Of a stretch of DNA of 64,000 nt, positions 54,201 through 63,109 are shown piece after piece. The notes beneath the pieces are model-generated. The model searched no databases. It was not told the DNA's origin and was given only the letters and a program-made list of their open reading frames with translations. This DNA is from Achromobacter marplatensis. GTDB lineage: Bacteria > Pseudomonadota > Gammaproteobacteria > Burkholderiales > Burkholderiaceae_B. The translations under genes and the position numbers were made by a program. Each line of letters begins with the position of its first letter. The first letter of the stretch is position 1. The stretch spans positions 1 to 64,000 of the forward strand of contig NZ_NJIG01000005.1 of NCBI RefSeq assembly GCF_002209535.1, in the 5' to 3' direction.

Positions 54201-55093
54201 TCCTTGACCTCCATGGCGGACCGCAGTCCGTCGGACAGCAGGTTGAATGACATGGACGTGATGAAGATCATCACGCCGGGCAACGCCGCCACCCAGGGCT
54301 GGGTGTAGATGGCGGTGCGCAGCGTGTTGAGCATCAGCCCCCATTCGGGTTCCGGCGGCCGCACGCCCAGGCCCAGGAACGACAGGCCCGAGGCCAGGAT
54401 CATGGACACCGAGATCAGGCTGGTGGAATACACGAAGATCGGACCCAGCACGTTGGACAGCACGTGCGCCCGCACGATCGTGAAGGGCGAGGCGCCCGAC
54501 GCCCGCGCCGCATCGACGTAGTCGCTGCGCCGTACCTGCGCGGTGACGCTTTCGGCCACGCGCACCACCTGCGGGATGAAGACGACGGTCAGCGACACGA
54601 TGGCGTTGAAGATGCCCGCCCCCAGCGTGCCGGACAACGCGATCGCCAGCAGCACGGACGGAAACGCGTAGAACACGTCCACCACCCGCATGATCAGCGT
54701 GCTGGTCCAGCCGCCCGCGTAGCCCGCCAGGATGCCGATGGCGCTGCCCACCACGAAGGCCGCGATCACCGGGACGATGCCCATGAACAACGAGAGGCGC
54801 GCGCCCAGCATCAGGCGCGACAGCATGTCGCGCCCCAGTTCGTCGGCGCCCAGCGGATAGCCTTCGCTGCCGATGGGCCGCAAGCGCTTGAGCATGGACG
54901 CCTGGAAGGGGTCCGCCGGCGAGATCCAGGGCGCCAGGATCGCCAGGACGATCAGCGCCAGGATGACGGCGCCGGCGGCCAGCGCCACCGGATCGCGCCG
55001 CAGGCGGCGCAGCACGTTGGACCAGTAACCGGGCGACCGCGCCACCGGCGCCACGGCCGGGGCGGCCGCCAGGCTTGCAAGGGAATCGGTCAT
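54197..55093 (-). CDS. Peptide-type ABC importer permease (DppC-like)
   Basis: 298 residues, with the N-terminal helix VALAAGAVILALIVLAILAPW, the YPLGADELGRDMLSRL segment and EAA loop DYVDAARASGASPFTIVRAHVLSN. It begins 4 bases after the DppB-like stop. Confidence 0.92.
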   Translation of the reverse strand: MTDSLASLAAAPAVAPVARSPGYWSNVLRRLRRDPVALAAGAVILALIVLAILAPWISPADPFQASMLKRLRPIGSEGYPLGADELGRDMLSRLMLGARLSLFMGIVPVIAAFVVGSAIGILAGYAGGWTSTLIMRVVDVFYAFPSVLLAIALSGTLGAGIFNAIVSLTVVFIPQVVRVAESVTAQVRRSDYVDAARASGASPFTIVRAHVLSNVLGPIFVYSTSLISVSMILASGLSFLGLGVRPPEPEWGLMLNTLRTAIYTQPWVAALPGVMIFITSMSFNLLSDGLRSAMEVKE

Positions 55094-55097
55094 ACGA

Positions 55098-56051
55098 TCA
55101 GCTCCTTTCGATACGCGGGTCGAACAGGCCTTGCAGGATGTCGACGGCCATATTCAAGACCACGAAGAACAGCGCCAGCACCAGGATCGTGCCCTGCAGC
55201 AGCGGCAGGTCGCGCTGGAAGATGGCGGCATTGAGCAGAAAGCCCGTGCCCGGCCAGGAAAAGACGGTTTCGATCAGGATGGAGCCGCCCAGCAGGTAAC
55301 CCAGCTGCAGGCCCATCACGGCCAGCGCGGTGGGCGCGCAGTTCTTGGCCACGTGCAGGAAGACGCCCAGGTCGGTCAGCCCGCGCGCGCGCAGCCCCAC
55401 CACGAATTCCTGCGACAAGGTCTCGGCCACCAGCGCGCGCACCGTGCGAGCGATGATGCCCATCGGGATCACCGACATGGTCACGGCGGGCAGGATCATG
55501 TGGCGGAAATGCGCCCAGTCCGCCACCCACTCCCCCGAACCGCCCGGGCCCGCGCCGGTAGGCGGCAGCCACATCAGTTGGGTCGAGAACACGATGACCA
55601 GCACCATGCCCAGCCAATAGTGCGGCACGCTGACGCCGACGACGGACACGAACGAGGCGACGCGGTCCATCGGCGAGTTGCGGTAATAGCCGCCCACGAA
55701 CCCCAGGAACGCTCCCACGACGAAACCCAGCATCGTCGCCAGACAGGCCAGCCGCAGCGTATTGCCCACGGCGTTCAGCACTTCGGCGGCGACGGGGCGA
55801 CCGGTGGCGATCGAGGTGCCCAGATCGCCATGCAGCGCGCGCCACAGCCAGCCCGCGAACTGCTCGACGAGCGGACGATCGAAGCCGTAGAGCTGCATCA
55901 GTTGCCGCTGCAGGTCGGCGGACGCGTCGGGCGGCAGGATGGATACCAGCGGATCGCCGGGCGCCAGGTGGATCAACAGGAAACAGAGCAGCGCGACCCC
56001 CACCATGATGGGCAGGGCGTACACCACGCGCCGGAAAATGTAAGACAGCAT
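55098..56051 (-). CDS. Peptide-type ABC importer permease (DppB-like)
   Basis: 317 residues. Starts MLSYIFRRVVYALPIMVGVALLCFLL, with the DppB-branch segment LIHLAPGDPLVSI and EAA loop EFVVGLRARGLTDLGVFLHVAKN. A GTG three codons upstream is a possible alternative start. A strong hairpin separates it from the upstream binding-protein gene. Confidence 0.91.
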   Translation of the reverse strand: MLSYIFRRVVYALPIMVGVALLCFLLIHLAPGDPLVSILPPDASADLQRQLMQLYGFDRPLVEQFAGWLWRALHGDLGTSIATGRPVAAEVLNAVGNTLRLACLATMLGFVVGAFLGFVGGYYRNSPMDRVASFVSVVGVSVPHYWLGMVLVIVFSTQLMWLPPTGAGPGGSGEWVADWAHFRHMILPAVTMSVIPMGIIARTVRALVAETLSQEFVVGLRARGLTDLGVFLHVAKNCAPTALAVMGLQLGYLLGGSILIETVFSWPGTGFLLNAAIFQRDLPLLQGTILVLALFFVVLNMAVDILQGLFDPRIERS

Positions 56052-56068
56052 AGGCGTCACCGGCTAGT

Positions 56069-56105
56069 GCGGGAAGGACGCCACGCCGGGCGCCGTCCTT
56101 CCCGC
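56069..56105 (-). terminator. Strong hairpin between binding-protein and permease genes (attenuator/mRNA stabiliser)
   Basis: Perfect 12-bp stem gcgggaaggacg/cgtccttcccgc with a 13-base GC-rich loop, 9 bases after the binding-protein stop and before the permease start. No T-run follows on the coding strand, so partial termination or 3'-end protection is more likely than full termination. Confidence 0.65.
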
Positions 56106-56113
56106 GTTCAGGG

Positions 56114-57781
56114 TCAATCCATCGACATCGTGGCGATATCGATGAACCAGCTCTTGGGCTGCACCACGCCCTTGACCTTCGGCGACATGGCCCGCGGGCC
56201 GACGTCATGCGCAATCCAGACGAACGGCGCCTCTTCGACCACGCGCGCATGCAGCTTGGCGAGCGCGGCGTCGCGTTCCGTGGGCGTGAAGGTCGTGCGC
56301 GCGTCCTTGATCAAACCGTCGATCTCGGCGTTGCCGAAATAGCCCCAGTTGTTCGACGTGGGCGGGAAAGTCTTGGTGCTGACGAAGCGCACGATGGCGA
56401 AGAACGGATCCATGGCCGCGAAGCTGACGTTGATGGCGTCGCTGCCGTTGGCCGACGGGTCCTTGGCGCCCTTGCGCCAGTTGGTGAACAGCGTGTTCCA
56501 CTCCACTACGTCGAAGCTCACGTCGAAGTAGCAGTCTTTCAGGTTCTGCTGCACGAACTCGTTCATGGGCAGGGGCTGCATCTGGCCCGAGCCCGAGGCC
56601 GAGGTCTGCACCTTGACCTTCACGGGCTTGGCCTTGGAGTACCCCGCTTCAGCCATCAGCTTGCGGGCGGCGTCCGGGTCGTACCTGATGTCGAACTTGG
56701 GGTTGCCCCACCAGGGATGGCCCGGCGGCACCGTGCCCTTGGGCTCGGCCATCATGCCGCCCAACAGCTGCTTCAGTTCGCCCCGGTTCACGCACAGGTT
56801 GGCGGCCTGGCGCACACGCTGGTCCAACCACGGAGACCCTTCCTTGAACGACAGTTGCCACGGCCACACGTGCGGCTGCTCATTGGAATAAATGACGAAA
56901 CCCCGAGCCTTGATCGCGTCGAACGCGTCGGGCGCGGGCGCCTCGATCCAATCGACCTGACCGGACATCAGCGCGGCCGTGCGCGAGTTGGCTTCGGGCA
57001 GCGGCAGCATCACCACGCGGTCGATCTTCGGCCGGCGCTTCTCGTCCCAATACCCGTCGTACTTCACGACTTCCAGCCTTTCGCGCGGCACGAACTTGGC
57101 CATCTTGAAGGGGCCGGTACCTGCGGCGTCGGCCGCAAACGCGGCCCAGGCCTTCTGCGAGCGCTCGGCAGCGTCCGTCACCGACGCCGGAACCGCGGCC
57201 AGCTTCTTCTGCCATTGCGCAGGCGACGCCATGTACAGGTTGGTCAGGTTGATCGGCAGGAACGAATCGGGCTCCGACGTGGTCAGCTCCACCGTCAGGT
57301 CGTCGATTTTCCGGGCAGACACCAGCGTCGGCATGCGCGATGCCGTCACGCCCACCTGGCTGGGATCGAACTGCGGCGCGCTCTTGTCGAGCACCTTGCC
57401 CACGTTCCACACCACCGCGTCCGCATTGAAGTCCGATCCGTCATGGAACTTCACGCCTGGGCGCAGCTTGAACACCCACTTGGTCTTATCGGCGGCATCC
57501 ACGTCCCAGGACAGGGCCAGACCGGGAATCAGCACACTGGGGCCGTCCTGCTTGGACAGGTCCCACTGGGTCAGGCCGTCGTACATCGGAATACCGGTGA
57601 AGCGGTTGCCCTCGAACCCCTGGTCAGGCTGGCCCAGCGTGCGCGGGATGTCCCCCGCCGTCATGCCGATGCGCAGCACCTTTTCGGCATGCGCCGTGGC
57701 CGGCGAGAAGGCGGTGGCGCCCGCTGCCGTCAGCGCGAGCGCAGCGGCCAGGGATTTGATGCGGATACTCCGTGTCTGCAT
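56114..57781 (-). CDS. ABC importer periplasmic binding protein, family 5
   Basis: 555 residues. Sec signal peptide (SLAAALALTAAGATAFSPATAHAE). Family-5 features: GIPMYDGLTQWDLSKQDG, WVFKLRPGVKFHDGSDFNADAV and NLCVNRGELKQLLGG. The ATG at 57781 is backed by ggagaacc upstream. Together with the M20 amidase upstream it suggests uptake of a peptide or N-acyl/carbamoyl compound. Confidence 0.9.
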   Translation of the reverse strand: MQTRSIRIKSLAAALALTAAGATAFSPATAHAEKVLRIGMTAGDIPRTLGQPDQGFEGNRFTGIPMYDGLTQWDLSKQDGPSVLIPGLALSWDVDAADKTKWVFKLRPGVKFHDGSDFNADAVVWNVGKVLDKSAPQFDPSQVGVTASRMPTLVSARKIDDLTVELTTSEPDSFLPINLTNLYMASPAQWQKKLAAVPASVTDAAERSQKAWAAFAADAAGTGPFKMAKFVPRERLEVVKYDGYWDEKRRPKIDRVVMLPLPEANSRTAALMSGQVDWIEAPAPDAFDAIKARGFVIYSNEQPHVWPWQLSFKEGSPWLDQRVRQAANLCVNRGELKQLLGGMMAEPKGTVPPGHPWWGNPKFDIRYDPDAARKLMAEAGYSKAKPVKVKVQTSASGSGQMQPLPMNEFVQQNLKDCYFDVSFDVVEWNTLFTNWRKGAKDPSANGSDAINVSFAAMDPFFAIVRFVSTKTFPPTSNNWGYFGNAEIDGLIKDARTTFTPTERDAALAKLHARVVEEAPFVWIAHDVGPRAMSPKVKGVVQPKSWFIDIATMSMD

Positions 57782-57816
57782 TGTGGTTCTCCAGGTACAC
57801 GTGCACAGAGTTAGTA

Positions 57817-57844
57817 CACAGAATTTGTATAAGCAAGTTCTGTG
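57817..57844. promoter_or_regulatory. Inverted repeat in the binding-protein gene upstream region
   Basis: Arms cacagaa (57817-57823) and ttctgtg (57838-57844) separated by 14 bases, about 40 bases upstream of the binding-protein start, where a regulator would act. Two gtacac motifs lie beside it (57795 and 57814). Confidence 0.45.
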
Positions 57845-57975
57845 CCATGTGCAGGGCATCGGAGCGCCCGGGGCAGGCCCCGGTAAATGCAGTCAGGAAC
57901 GGCGTGGGCCCGTGGCCGGCGGCACCACGTCAGCGCAGCGTGCGCCGCCGTGGTGCGGGCATGCGCGTCAGCGGA

Positions 57976-59250
57976 TCATGCCGCCACGCCGGCTTGCGCC
58001 AGCATGGCGCGCAGCAGGACATTGCATCCCGCCTCCAGGTGCTCGGGGCGCGCGTCCTCGATCTCGTTGTGGCTGATGCCGTCCTTGCAGGGCACGAAGA
58101 TCATCGCGGCGGGCGCCACGCGCGCCAGGTACACGGCGTCATGCCCTGCCCCGCTGACCACGTCCATGGCCGACAGCGACAAGGACTTGGCGCCTTCGCG
58201 CACCGAATCCACCAACGCGGAAGCGAAAGGCTGCGGCGCGAAGTACACCACTTGCTCCACCTGGGCGGCAACGCCCCGGGCCGCCGCCGCGGCATCCACC
58301 GCTGCACGCAACGCGGCGTCCATGGCGGACAGCGTGGCGTCGTCGGCCGCGCGCAAGTCCACCGTCATGCGCACGCGGCCGGGTATGACATTGCGGGAAT
58401 TCGGAAACACGTCCATCCAGCCCACGGTGCCGCGCGCATCCGGCGCGTGCGCCAGCGCGATCTCGTTCACGGCCAGCACTAGGTCGGATGCGGCCAGCAA
58501 GGCGTCGCGGCGCAGCGGCATGGGCGTGGGGCCCGCATGTGCTTCCACGCCTGTCAGCACCACGTCGTACCAGCGCTGACCCAGGGCGGCCGTCACCACG
58601 CCGATCACGGTATCGGCCGCTTCCAGCACCGGGCCTTGCTCGATATGCGCCTCGAAGTACGCGCCCACGCCGTCCGGCTGCGCCGGCGGCACGGCGGCGT
58701 CGCCGTCGTAGCGGATGTCGCTCAAGGCCTGGCGCACGCTCACACCATCCCGGTCCTGTTGCGACAGCGCGTGCTCCAGCGTGAAGGCGCCGGCATACAC
58801 GCCAGAGCCCATCATCACCGGCACAAAGCGCGACCCCTCTTCATTGGTCCATACCGCCAGTTCCAGCGGCGCCTCGGTCTGCACCCCGGCGTCGTTCAGC
58901 GTGCGCAGCACCTCCAGGCCAGCCAGCACGCCGTAATTCCCGTCGAATTTTCCGCCGGTGGGTTGGGTGTCGATATGGCTGCCCGTCATGACCACGGGCA
59001 GGCGATTGTCGCGCCCCGGCCGGCGCGCGAAGATATTGCCGATGGCGTCGACGCGCACCTCACAGCCGGCGTCCATCGCCCAATTGACGAACAGGTCCCG
59101 GCCCTGCCGGTCCAGGTCGGTCAGCGCCAGCCGGCACACGCCCCCTTTCTCGGTGCCGCCGATGCGGGCCAGGTCCATCAAGGATTGCCATAAGCGCGCG
59201 CCATCCACGCGCAGGTCGGCCAGGGTGGGGGTTGCAGAGGCAAGCGTCAT
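57976..59250 (-). CDS. M20-family amidase (allantoate amidohydrolase / N-carbamoyl-L-amino-acid hydrolase type)
   Basis: 424 residues, cytoplasmic zinc enzyme of the M20C branch. Metal and catalytic motifs: GSHIDTQPTGGKFDGNYG (H92, D103), NEEGSRF, EAHIEQGPVLE, SGAGHDAVYLA and CKDGISHNE. It hydrolyses ureido- or carbamoyl-type amide bonds in the family; the exact substrate cannot be told. It sits upstream of the importer genes, separated by about 190 bases holding possible operators. Confidence 0.88.
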   Translation of the reverse strand: MTLASATPTLADLRVDGARLWQSLMDLARIGGTEKGGVCRLALTDLDRQGRDLFVNWAMDAGCEVRVDAIGNIFARRPGRDNRLPVVMTGSHIDTQPTGGKFDGNYGVLAGLEVLRTLNDAGVQTEAPLELAVWTNEEGSRFVPVMMGSGVYAGAFTLEHALSQQDRDGVSVRQALSDIRYDGDAAVPPAQPDGVGAYFEAHIEQGPVLEAADTVIGVVTAALGQRWYDVVLTGVEAHAGPTPMPLRRDALLAASDLVLAVNEIALAHAPDARGTVGWMDVFPNSRNVIPGRVRMTVDLRAADDATLSAMDAALRAAVDAAAAARGVAAQVEQVVYFAPQPFASALVDSVREGAKSLSLSAMDVVSGAGHDAVYLARVAPAAMIFVPCKDGISHNEIEDARPEHLEAGCNVLLRAMLAQAGVAA

Positions 59251-59356
59251 GGGAGTTCCTGTTCAGGGGACGGCCGCGGCATGCGGCATCGGTACGGGCC
59301 ATTCTTGACTGTGTACCAGCGCCCTGCAAATACACAATCGCATCGCGCCGGCCTCA

Positions 59357-59391
59357 CTGTACAGGTCGTTGCCGTCCGCCTGTACAGGTCG
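59357..59391. promoter_or_regulatory. Paired palindromic direct repeats ctgtacaggtcg upstream of the M20 amidase gene
   Basis: Two exact copies of ctgtacaggtcg (59357-59368 and 59380-59391), start-to-start 23 bases, about two helical turns. Each contains the palindrome ctgtacag. They are 107-141 bases upstream of the amidase start and just behind the MFS stop codon. A related gtgtac lies at 59311. Probable dimer binding sites of a regulator. Confidence 0.6.
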
Positions 59392-59424
59392 CGTGCGGCC
59401 CCCATGCCCTGCCTTCCTATCCGT

Positions 59425-60801
59425 TCAGGGCATCACCTGCGCAGGCCGCAAGGCCGCCTGCGTGCTGTCCTCCAACGCCAGGCTGCGCCGGTAGCGGGCG
59501 CACCCCGCGGCCAGCAACACGATGCACAGCACCGTCGCGCCGCCCACCAGGATGGAGAGCGACTGCCCCACCGCCGCCGGCTGCTTGAACAGGCGGTCGG
59601 TCAGCAACGCGACTGCCGTGGTTCCCAGCCCCAGGCCGATCAGGTTCGAGATCAGCAGGAACAGGGCCGACACCTGCGCGCGGATCTGATTGGGCGGCAG
59701 GATCTGCATGGCCGCCGTGGACGTCGGCATGGGAAACGATGCGAAGAACATCGCGGGCAGCAGCAGACCCACCGACAGCCACAGGCTGTCCACCTGCGTG
59801 AAGGCCACCGCCGGCAAGGCCATGCCGACCGCGCCGATCACGCCGGCGCGCAGGGGCGCATCGCTGTAGCCGCGCTTGGCCAGCCAGTCCATCAGCCAGC
59901 CACCGCAGAACACGCCCGCGGTATTGGCTACCAGCACCGCCACGCCCAGCATGTAGCCCACCTCCACCGGCGACATGCCGAACTTCCGTATGTAGAACGC
60001 GGGCGTCCAGCCCAGCAGCGCAAACAGCACCATGGCGTAGAACGAAAAGCCCAGGTAATGGCAGAAGAACGTGCCCCGGTGCCGGCCCAGGAAGCGGACG
60101 GTGTCGAGCAACGTGGGCTTTTGCGCCTGGCCCTCGGCATTGCGGCGCAGGCCCAGCCGCTGCGGATCGCGCACCGTCAACAGGATCAGCAGCGCCACCA
60201 GCAGGCCGGGCAAGCCCACGATGAAGAACGTGACCTGCCAGGGCCGCATCGCACCGATCCACGGCACCACCACCGTGTCCACGCTTTTCAGCAGGTCGAT
60301 GACATAGCCGCCAATCAGAAAGGCCATACCGCCGCCGATGAACGACCCGATCGAATAGATGCCCACCGCACGCCCCAGCTTTTCACGCGGGAACATGTCG
60401 CTAAGCATGGAATAGGTGGCGGGCGACAAGGCGGCTTCGCCCACGCCCACGCCGATGCGCGCCAGGAACATCTGCGCGAAATTGCGCGACAGCCCACAGG
60501 CGGCCGTGGCCAGGCTCCAGAACGCCACCCCGATCGCGATGATCTTCGGCCGCGAATAGCGGTCGGCCAGCAAGGCGATCGGAATGCCCATGAAGGCGTA
60601 GAACAGGGAAAAGGCCAGGCCGTGCAGCAGACTGAATTGCGTGTCGGAGAGCTGCAGATCGTGCTTGATCGGTTCGATCATCAGCGCCAGGATCTGTCTG
60701 TCGACGAAGGAAAATATGTACGCTAGCATGCATATCACGACGACGTACCACTCGTAGGCGTAGCTTCGTCTTGTCCCTTGCTGCCGGGTGGCGTCAGTCA
60801 T
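59425..60801 (-). CDS. MFS transporter (anion:cation symporter/spinster-like)
   Basis: 458 residues with twelve predicted helices. The first is WYVVVICMLAYIFSFVDRQILALMIEPI, motif A appears as LADRYSRPKIIAIGVAFWS, and FLARIGVGVGEAALSPATYSML is typical of this MFS branch. The ATG at 60801 follows aaggga. First gene of a likely operon with the M20 amidase and the importer; transport substrate unknown, presumably related to the amidase substrate or product. Confidence 0.88.
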   Translation of the reverse strand: MTDATRQQGTRRSYAYEWYVVVICMLAYIFSFVDRQILALMIEPIKHDLQLSDTQFSLLHGLAFSLFYAFMGIPIALLADRYSRPKIIAIGVAFWSLATAACGLSRNFAQMFLARIGVGVGEAALSPATYSMLSDMFPREKLGRAVGIYSIGSFIGGGMAFLIGGYVIDLLKSVDTVVVPWIGAMRPWQVTFFIVGLPGLLVALLILLTVRDPQRLGLRRNAEGQAQKPTLLDTVRFLGRHRGTFFCHYLGFSFYAMVLFALLGWTPAFYIRKFGMSPVEVGYMLGVAVLVANTAGVFCGGWLMDWLAKRGYSDAPLRAGVIGAVGMALPAVAFTQVDSLWLSVGLLLPAMFFASFPMPTSTAAMQILPPNQIRAQVSALFLLISNLIGLGLGTTAVALLTDRLFKQPAAVGQSLSILVGGATVLCIVLLAAGCARYRRSLALEDSTQAALRPAQVMP

Positions 60802-60921
60802 GTTTTTCCCTTGGAGTGTGCCGGGATCGGGCTGCGTCCCGTTTGTCCATCTGTTGTAGGTCTTTGCGCAATCGGACTCTATACGCCGGACGCAACGACT
60901 GTTCCCACCGCGCAGGAAAGC

Positions 60922-61905
60922 ATGTTCAACGACACCTATCCGCTGAACCGCCATTGCTTGCTGGACTCGGGCAACGCCACCGAGATCAAGGACCAGGTCA
61001 GCCAGCACCTGTGGTCGCACCGCATGTGCGTCGCTCAGGGGAAACCCTTGCAGTCACGGCTGTACGGCGTGTTCTTCGGCAGCGCGGCGCTGTTCGATCT
61101 GCACTACGGCGCGGAAGTCGAAATCGATGCCGGCGACATCGCCAGCTACTACCTGATCCGCATCACGCTGCAAGGCTCCGGCCTGGTCACGCTGGGCAAG
61201 CGCCGCGCGCTGATGCGCGAAGGCGGCCTGACGATCTCGTCGCCCTCGGAACCCAGCGTGATCAGCATCGGGCGGGATTGCCGCAACCTGATCCTGCGCG
61301 TGGAACGGCAGGCGCTGGAACACCAGTTGCAACGCCTGCTGGACCGGCCGATCCGCCATGCGCTGGTGTTCGACCTGGAAGTGGACCCCGATGCGCCGGG
61401 CCTGGCCGCCGTGCGCGAAACGCTGGACTACCTGTGCCGGCTGTACCAGCACCCCGCGATCGACGGCGTGACGCAGACACTGGCGGCAGGCTTCTCCGAC
61501 TATCTGCTGGCCCTGCTGCTGACGCAGCTGCCCCACAATTATTCGGACCTGCTGCGCGCCGATCGCAGGCAGCCTTTGCCCCAGCATGTGCGCCGGGCAC
61601 GGGAATACATCGAAACCCACGTCGACGAATCCATCTCGCTGGCGGATCTGGCGGCGCACTGCTGCGTGTCGATCCGTACGCTCCAGAACGGCTTCACGCA
61701 GTTCCTCAAGCAAAGCCCCAGCGACTACGTGCGCAATCAGCGCCTGGCGCTGGTGCACGCGGCGCTTGAATCCGCGCGCACGGGCGACAGCGTGACCGAC
61801 ATCCTGCTGCGTCATGGCGTGACGAGCTTCGGCCATTTCGCCACGCATTACCGCAAGCGCTACGGCTGCCTGCCGTCGGACACCTTGCGGCAACATCGCG
61901 AATAA
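60922..61905 (+). CDS. AraC-family transcriptional regulator
   Basis: 327 residues. An N-terminal AraC_binding_2-type sensor (about 20-200) and a C-terminal double helix-turn-helix (about 225-325: SLADLAAHCCVSIRTLQNGFTQFLKQSPSDYVRNQRL then DILLRHGVTSFGHFATHYRKRYG). It is divergent from the MFS-amidase-importer operon (120 bases apart), which is its most likely target. The ATG has aggaaa upstream. Confidence 0.9.
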   Translation: MFNDTYPLNRHCLLDSGNATEIKDQVSQHLWSHRMCVAQGKPLQSRLYGVFFGSAALFDLHYGAEVEIDAGDIASYYLIRITLQGSGLVTLGKRRALMREGGLTISSPSEPSVISIGRDCRNLILRVERQALEHQLQRLLDRPIRHALVFDLEVDPDAPGLAAVRETLDYLCRLYQHPAIDGVTQTLAAGFSDYLLALLLTQLPHNYSDLLRADRRQPLPQHVRRAREYIETHVDESISLADLAAHCCVSIRTLQNGFTQFLKQSPSDYVRNQRLALVHAALESARTGDSVTDILLRHGVTSFGHFATHYRKRYGCLPSDTLRQHRE

Positions 61906-61980
61906 GCGCAGTCCATTCCCTTGCCGGATCGGAACGGCGCTTGCGCGTTTTGCGCAGCCCGCGCCGGACGCCGCCGCTAG

Positions 61981-62009
61981 GATCAAGCTTCAATCGAAGG
62001 AGCTTGATC
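61981..62009 (+). promoter_or_regulatory. Inverted repeat enclosing the ribosome-binding site of the opine-dehydrogenase gene
   Basis: Perfect 9-bp arms gatcaagct (61981-61989) and agcttgatc (62001-62009) with an 11-base loop. The ribosome-binding site aaggag (61997-62002) spans the loop and right arm, and the ATG begins at the next base. As RNA, the hairpin would hold the start site; as DNA it could be an operator. Confidence 0.6.
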
Positions 62010-63107
62010 ATGCGAATCAGCGTAATAGGCGGCGGCCACGGCTGCTATGCGGCGGCGGCCGAGCTGGCGGAAAAGGGGCACGAGGTGCGCTGGTGGCGCC
62101 GCGACTGCAGCGCGTTCCAGGGCCTGCGGGATGCGGGCGCGTTGACCGTCACCGACTACCGCGGCACACGCCAGGTCCCAGTCGGCGCGGGCCCTGGCCA
62201 TCTGCAACTGACGGACGCTCTGGAAGACGCGGTGACCCATGCGCAACTATTGGTCATCCCGCTGCCCGCCACGACGCACGAGGCGCTGGCGCCGGCGCTT
62301 GGCTCGCTGTTGCGCGATGGACAGGTCGTGTTCCTGCCGCCGGGCACCTTCGGCAGCTACCTCTTCGCCCGCGCCCAGAAAAACGCGGGCAATCCGGCCC
62401 GCGTCGCCTATGCGGAAACCGGCACGCTGCCCTACCTGGCCCGCAAGCACGGCAACCAGGTCGTGATCAGCGGCTACGCCACCCGCCTGCCCACGGGCGT
62501 ATTCCCCAGCCGTCTGTCGGAGGAAGCCCTGGCGCTGCTGCGGCAGGCCTATCCGGCCATCGAACCCATCGAGGACGGCCTGTCCGGTGCGCTGATGAAT
62601 GCCGGCCCCATCATCCACCCGCCCCTCATCATGATGAACGCCGGCCCGCTGGAGCACTTCGACAAGTGGGACATCCACAACGAAGGCACGCAGGCCTCGA
62701 TCCGCCGCGTAACCGACGCGCTGGACGCCGAACGCATCGCCATCCGCGTCGCGCTGGGCTATGCCGCGCCGCACTTTCCGCTGGCCGACCATTACGCCCG
62801 CGAAGGCGACGAATGGATGTACGGCCGCGGCGCCCACGGCAAACTGACCGATAGCGGCGACTGGCGCGAAACCATCGACCTGCACACCCACCGCTACATG
62901 CTGGAAGACACGCGGCTAGGGCTGTCGTTCCTGGTGTCTGCCGGCCGTTGGGCGGGCGTGCCCACCCCGGTGGCGCAAGGGCTGCTGAGCGTCGCCAGCG
63001 CCATCACGGGACGCGATCTGTACGCCGAAGGTCGCACCCTGGAAGGCCTGGGGCTGGACGCCCTGTCGCGCCGTGGCATGGCCGAATTGCTGGCACAAGG
63101 ATGCTGA
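62010..63107 (+). CDS. NAD/NADP-dependent octopine/opine dehydrogenase-family enzyme
   Basis: 365 residues. N-terminal Rossmann motif GGGHGCYAAAAELAEKGHEVRWW (8-30); an octopine/nopaline dehydrogenase C-terminal domain with NAGPIIHPPLIMMNAGPLE and its conserved histidine. Such enzymes reductively join or oxidatively split amino-acid/keto-acid conjugates. It ends 2 bases before the next gene. Start ATG 62010 chosen because of aaggag; no signal peptide. Confidence 0.85.
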   Translation: MRISVIGGGHGCYAAAAELAEKGHEVRWWRRDCSAFQGLRDAGALTVTDYRGTRQVPVGAGPGHLQLTDALEDAVTHAQLLVIPLPATTHEALAPALGSLLRDGQVVFLPPGTFGSYLFARAQKNAGNPARVAYAETGTLPYLARKHGNQVVISGYATRLPTGVFPSRLSEEALALLRQAYPAIEPIEDGLSGALMNAGPIIHPPLIMMNAGPLEHFDKWDIHNEGTQASIRRVTDALDAERIAIRVALGYAAPHFPLADHYAREGDEWMYGRGAHGKLTDSGDWRETIDLHTHRYMLEDTRLGLSFLVSAGRWAGVPTPVAQGLLSVASAITGRDLYAEGRTLEGLGLDALSRRGMAELLAQGC

Positions 63108-63109
63108 CC

